Of a stretch of DNA of 9,947 nt, positions 7,352 through 9,947 are shown piece after piece. The stretch covers positions 1 through 9,947 of the forward strand of contig DISR01000062.1 of the NCBI GenBank assembly GCA_002421825.1. Reading direction: 5' to 3'. The translations under genes were made by a program, and so were the position numbers. The first letter of the stretch is position 1. The number at the start of each line of letters is the position of its first letter. The notes beneath the pieces were generated by a model. It saw only the letters and a list, made by a program, of their open reading frames with translations. It was not told the origin of the DNA and did not search any database. The DNA comes from Thiobacillus sp. UBA6205. GTDB lineage: Bacteria > Pseudomonadota > Gammaproteobacteria > Burkholderiales > Thiobacillaceae.

Positions 7352-7377
7352 AAAACGGGGCCGAAAGGCCCCGTTTT
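7352..7377. terminator. Bidirectional intrinsic terminator between the MoaD-like gene and phosphoribulokinase
   Basis: A perfect stem, CGGGGCC (7356-7362) pairing with GGCCCCG (7367-7373), closes a GAAA tetraloop. It is flanked by AAAA before and TTTT after, which extend the stem to 11 bp. An A-rich run (7344-7355) gives a long U-tract for leftward transcripts, and TTTT (7374-7377) serves rightward ones. The stops of both converging genes are about 20 bp away. This is a textbook Rho-independent terminator working in both directions. Confidence 0.94.
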
Positions 7378-7395
7378 CATTTGGCGATCCGACAC

Positions 7396-8286
7396 TCAGG
7401 CCTTGCGGCTCTGCTCGATCATCTTCTCGATCATGGGGGTGAGGATCAACTCCATCGAGTAGCCCATCTTGCTGCCGGGCACCACGATGTTGTTGGTGCG
7501 CGACATGAAGCTGTCGGGAATCATGTTGAGCAGGGTGGAGAAATCCACGCCACGCGGATCGGCGAAGCGGATGATGACGAAGCTCTCGTCCGGGGTCGGA
7601 ATGTCGCGCGCGATGAAGGGGTTGGAGGTGTCCACCGTCGGCACGCGCTGGAAGTTGATGTGGGTGCGCGAAAACTGCGGGGTGATGTAGTTGATGTAGT
7701 CCGGCATGCGGCGCAGGATGGTGTCCACCGTGGCTTCGGCGGAATAGCCGCGCTCGGCATGGTCGCGATGGATTTTCTGGATCCATTCCAGGTTGACCAC
7801 CGGCACCACGCCGATGCCCAGGTCGATGTAGCGCGAGGCGTCGATGCCGTCAGTCTTCACCAGGCCGTGCAGGCCCTCGTAGAACAGCACGTCGGTGCCG
7901 GCCTGGATGTCTTCCCAGGGGGTGAACTCGCCCGGCTTGAGGCTGGTGTTGAGACGCTTGTTGTGCTGGGCCGCCTCTTCGTCGCTGTGGATGTAGTAGC
8001 GCTTCTTGCCGCTGCCGGTCTCGCCGTAGACCTTGAAGGTCTCTTCGATCTTGTCGAAATGGTTGGCTTCGGGGCCGAAATGGGAAAAGTGGTGGTTGCC
8101 TTTTTCGGTTTCGGCCTTCATGCGCTCGCGAAATTCGACGCGGCCCAGGGAATGCAGGCTGTCGCCTTCGATGATCGCAGCATTGATGTCGTAATGGCGG
8201 AAGATGTTCTCGAACGCGCGCTTGACGAAGGTGGTGCCTGCGCCGCTTGATCCGGTGACGGCGATGACGGGATGCTTCTTGGACAT
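7396..8286 (-). CDS. cbbP: Phosphoribulokinase, bacterial class I (Calvin-Benson cycle)
   Basis: The 296-residue enzyme phosphorylates ribulose 5-phosphate with ATP to ribulose 1,5-bisphosphate, the RuBisCO substrate. The P-loop GSSGAGTT lies at 12-19. D42, in the EGDSLH motif, is the expected catalytic base. YEGLHG (136-141) provides the Walker-B-like glutamate E137. HRDHAERGYS (173-182) holds the Arg/Asp pair matching the substrate-binding residues of the Rhodobacter enzyme, recalled at a six-residue offset. NFQRVPTVDTSNPFIARDIP (211-230) and VPGSKM are characteristic of the octameric proteobacterial form. Nothing is missing, and length is normal. The Shine-Dalgarno AGGAGG sits 4 nt before the ATG, and a good promoter lies upstream. 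The gene stands alone, bounded by a terminator and the divergent leuS, with no RuBisCO, cbbR or other cbb gene in view. The symbol prk or prkB is also used. Confidence 0.96.
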   Translation of the reverse strand: MSKKHPVIAVTGSSGAGTTFVKRAFENIFRHYDINAAIIEGDSLHSLGRVEFRERMKAETEKGNHHFSHFGPEANHFDKIEETFKVYGETGSGKKRYYIHSDEEAAQHNKRLNTSLKPGEFTPWEDIQAGTDVLFYEGLHGLVKTDGIDASRYIDLGIGVVPVVNLEWIQKIHRDHAERGYSAEATVDTILRRMPDYINYITPQFSRTHINFQRVPTVDTSNPFIARDIPTPDESFVIIRFADPRGVDFSTLLNMIPDSFMSRTNNIVVPGSKMGYSMELILTPMIEKMIEQSRKA

Positions 8287-8332
8287 GTGTCCTCCTGAAT
8301 TAGAGCAAATAGACTGAATTTTTAGCCGAACG

Positions 8333-8362
8333 AGTATACCCCGGCAGGGCGCCCCCTGTCAC
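8333..8362 (-). promoter_or_regulatory. Sigma-70-type promoter of phosphoribulokinase
   Basis: On the minus strand, GTGACA (8357-8362, five of six -35 matches) and TATACT (8333-8338, five of six -10 matches) are separated by 18 nt. Transcription would start near 8326, leaving a leader of about 40 nt that holds the AGGAGG Shine-Dalgarno (8291-8296). The -35 end overlaps the region needed by the divergent leuS promoter. This is a pattern-based call, strengthened by correct distance to the gene. Confidence 0.6.
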
Positions 8363-8373
8363 CGCCGGGTATA
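8335..8373. repeat. Dyad symmetry in the prk/leuS divergent promoter region
   Basis: An outer inverted repeat pairs TATACCCCGG (8335-8344) with CCGGGTATA (8365-8373), with one extra C in the left arm. Inside it, CAGGG (8345-8349) pairs with CCCTG (8354-8358) around CGCC, leaving six unpaired bases on the right side. The dyad spans the prk -10 and -35 boxes and ends in the leuS -10. It could be a regulator binding site or a cruciform-capable sequence, or simply arise from two facing -10 boxes with GC-rich filling. Confidence 0.5.
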
Positions 8374-8375
8374 AT
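8370..8375 (+). promoter_or_regulatory. Consensus -10 box of leuS promoter
   Basis: A perfect TATAAT lies 34 bp before the leuS ATG. The position 17 nt upstream (8347-8352) is GC-only and does not resemble a -35 box, and no extended -10 TG dinucleotide is present. The promoter may therefore depend on an activator or on the strong -10 alone. Transcription would start near 8382, giving a leader of about 28 nt. Confidence 0.55.
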
Positions 8376-8409
8376 GCGGGGCTTTGATTCTTTTGGCATT
8401 TCCGCCGCC

Positions 8410-9947
8410 ATGCAGGAAAAATACGATCCCACTCTTATCGAGCGCACCGCCCAGCAAGGCTGGGAGCAATCGCAGGCCTTCAAGGCCCGCGAGGACTCTG
8501 CCAGGCCCAAGTACTACTGCCTGTCGATGTTCCCCTACCCCTCGGGCAAGCTGCACATGGGCCACGTGCGCAACTACACCATCGGCGACGTTCTGAGCCG
8601 ATTCCACCTGATGCAGGGCTACAGCGTGATGCAGCCCATGGGCTGGGATGCGTTTGGATTGCCGGCGGAAAACGCCGCCATGGCCAACAACGTGCCGCCG
8701 GCGAAATGGACCTACGCCAACATCGACCACATGCGCGGGCAGTTGAAGGCGCTGGGACTGGCCGTCGACTGGGACCGCGAAATCGCCACCTGCCAGCCCG
8801 AGTACTACAAGTGGGAGCAGTGGCTGTTCACCCGTTTGTTCCAAAAAGGCCTGGTGTATCGGAAAAACGCCACGGTGAACTGGGACCCGGTGGACGATAC
8901 CGTGCTCGCCAACGAGCAGGTCATCGACGGGCGCGGCTGGCGCTCCGGCGCCCTGGTGGAAAAACGCGAAATCCCGATGTACTTTTTCCGCATCACCCAA
9001 TACGCCGAAGAGCTGCTCAGCGAACTCGACAAGCTGCCGGGCTGGCCCGAACAGGTCAAGACCATGCAGCGGAACTGGATCGGCAAGAGCTACGGCGTGC
9101 GCTTCGCGTTCAAAGTGGTTGCCGAAGGCGACAAGGCCACCCTTCCCCCTTCCACCTTCCACCTTCCCGATTTGTTGTGGGTCTACACCACCCGCGCCGA
9201 CACCATCATGGGCGTGACCTTCGTCGCCGTGGCGGCCGAGCATCCGCTCGCCGCCCGCGCCGCCGAAAACAATCCGGCGCTCGCCGCATTTGTGGACGAG
9301 TGCAAGCAGGGCGGCGTGGCCGAAGCCGACCTCGCCACCATGGAAAAGAAGGGCATGGACACCGGCCTCAGGGTCGTGCACCCGCTCACCGGCGAGGCAG
9401 TGCCGGTGTGGGTCGGCAACTACGTGCTCATGGGTTACGGCGAAGGCGCGGTCATGGCGGTGCCGGCGCACGATGAGCGCGATTTCCACTTTGCCAAGGC
9501 CTACGGGCTGCCGATCAGACAGGTGATCGGCGAGAAGGGGGAAGGGGGAAGGGAGAAGGGTTTCTCCACCGACGCCTGGGAAGAGTGGTATGCCAGCAAG
9601 GAAGGCTACTGCGTCAATTCCGGCAAGTACGACGGCCTCGGCTATGACGCTGCCATCGATGCCATCGCCGCCGACCTGAAAGCATTGAACCTGGGCGACA
9701 AGCAGGTGCAGTTCCGCCTGCGCGACTGGGGCCTTTCGCGCCAGCGCTACTGGGGCTGCCCCATCCCCATCATCCATTGCGAATCCTGCGGCGACGTGCC
9801 GGTGCCGGAAAAGGACCTGCCCGTGGTGCTGCCGGAAGACGTGACCATCACCGGGCGCGGCTCGCCGCTGGCGAAGATGCCCGAGTTCTACGAGTGCATC
9901 TGCCCGAAGTGCGGCAAGCCGGCGCGGCGCGAGACCGACACCATGGA
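8410..9947 (+). CDS. leuS: Leucyl-tRNA synthetase, N-terminal 512 residues (truncated by window end)
   Basis: Frame 1 is open from the ATG at 8410 to the window edge. The product is the class I synthetase that attaches leucine to tRNA-Leu. The catalytic HIGH motif appears as HMGH (49-52) in PYPSGKLHMGHVRNY. WDAFGLPAE (79-87) is also diagnostic. The CP1 editing domain shows the threonine-rich TTRADT (260-265) and AHDERD (353-358), so hydrolytic proofreading should be intact. RLRDWGLSRQRYWG (436-449) follows it. The ZN-1 cysteines of E. coli LeuRS are replaced (D159, G176, S179), while CESC (457-460) and CPKC (498-501) form another possible zinc site. Two low-complexity stretches at residues 244-253 and 375-384 look like insertions. 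The KMSKS motif and anticodon-binding domain lie beyond the window. An in-frame ATG at 8374 overlaps the -10 box and is rejected; no Shine-Dalgarno is visible. Confidence 0.97.
   Translation, partial: MQEKYDPTLIERTAQQGWEQSQAFKAREDSARPKYYCLSMFPYPSGKLHMGHVRNYTIGDVLSRFHLMQGYSVMQPMGWDAFGLPAENAAMANNVPPAKWTYANIDHMRGQLKALGLAVDWDREIATCQPEYYKWEQWLFTRLFQKGLVYRKNATVNWDPVDDTVLANEQVIDGRGWRSGALVEKREIPMYFFRITQYAEELLSELDKLPGWPEQVKTMQRNWIGKSYGVRFAFKVVAEGDKATLPPSTFHLPDLLWVYTTRADTIMGVTFVAVAAEHPLAARAAENNPALAAFVDECKQGGVAEADLATMEKKGMDTGLRVVHPLTGEAVPVWVGNYVLMGYGEGAVMAVPAHDERDFHFAKAYGLPIRQVIGEKGEGGREKGFSTDAWEEWYASKEGYCVNSGKYDGLGYDAAIDAIAADLKALNLGDKQVQFRLRDWGLSRQRYWGCPIPIIHCESCGDVPVPEKDLPVVLPEDVTITGRGSPLAKMPEFYECICPKCGKPARRETDTM
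9140..9168 (+). repeat. CCTTCCACC-type tract inside leuS
   Basis: This 29-nt pyrimidine-rich stretch is built from CCTTCC units separated by A, C or CCC. It encodes residues 244-253 (TLPPSTFHLP), just before the threonine-rich editing motif. Compared with E. coli LeuRS as I recall it, this loop is about a dozen residues longer. Its first 14 nt (9140-9153) are the exact reverse complement of 9540-9553 in the second tract. It reads as an in-frame repeat insertion in a surface loop. Confidence 0.7.
9532..9560 (+). repeat. GGGGGAA-type tract inside leuS, inverted relative to the first
   Basis: This 29-nt purine-only stretch is made of GAAGGG and GGGGGAA units. It encodes residues 375-384, a Glu/Lys/Gly-rich segment (EKGEGGREKG) in the part of the CP1 domain after AHDERD. 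Its 14-nt core (9540-9553) is the exact reverse complement of 9140-9153. The composition differs sharply from the mixed codons around it, while the reading frame stays open. Confidence 0.7.

Noticed and set aside
7381..8250. A 289-codon plus-strand frame over phosphoribulokinase
   Set aside because: It is antisense to a gene with clear P-loop and family motifs, and it starts in the terminator region without a ribosome-binding site.
9532..9560. Possible frameshift or pseudogene in leuS at the purine tract
   Set aside because: The reading frame and conserved LeuRS residues continue correctly on both sides of the tract, so the insertion is in frame.
8359..9777. A 472-codon open frame on the minus strand over the leuS region
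   Set aside because: It is an antisense shadow. The plus-strand LeuRS frame is continuous to the window edge and has HMGH, TTRADT and other family motifs.

Overview
The window is a GC-rich, densely packed stretch of ordinary bacterial chromosome. I see no phage, transposon, plasmid, CRISPR or defence genes. Protein-level resemblance and the gene mix (polA next to a DUF2782 gene, a BPSS1780-type membrane protein, a bacterial class I phosphoribulokinase, LeuRS with the TTRADT editing motif) suggest a betaproteobacterium. A complete phosphoribulokinase hints at a CO2-fixing lineage such as a sulfur- or iron-oxidising member of the Nitrosomonadales. The taxon is an inference from recalled family knowledge, not from a search.

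Layout, left to right. Bases 1-63 are the last codons of mscL (mechanosensitive channel), reading right. A hairpin made of short GAGG-containing units (90-175) separates it from polA (DNA polymerase I, 195-2921), which reads left. Only 11 bp separate the polA start codon from the start of a rightward run of three genes: a LOG-family nucleotide hydrolase (2933-3658), a secreted DUF2782 protein (3712-4053) and a multi-pass BPSS1780-like membrane protein (4060-4779). A second GAGGACA-type hairpin (4795-4861) separates this run from uvrD (4872-7040), which reads left. uvrD diverges from a small MoaD/ThiS-like gene (7086-7331). A classic GC hairpin with A and T tracts (7352-7377) terminates that gene and the convergent phosphoribulokinase gene (7396-8286). 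Phosphoribulokinase diverges from leuS (8410 to beyond the window end) across a 123-bp region in which the two promoters interleave.

How the genes fit together. polA and uvrD are the gap-filling polymerase and helicase of nucleotide excision repair, but they are separate transcription units. The other genes are unrelated housekeeping or metabolic functions: osmotic protection, nucleotide turnover, sulfur-carrier chemistry, Calvin-cycle ribulose bisphosphate regeneration and leucyl-tRNA charging.

The points most worth a second look are small-scale. They are the two related hairpins at convergent gene ends, two oppositely oriented GGAAGG-type tracts inside the leuS editing domain that look like in-frame repeat insertions, a MoaD-like protein whose C-terminus is Leu-Gly instead of Gly-Gly, and the interleaved prk/leuS promoters embedded in a dyad. 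I found no convincing undescribed multi-gene system.
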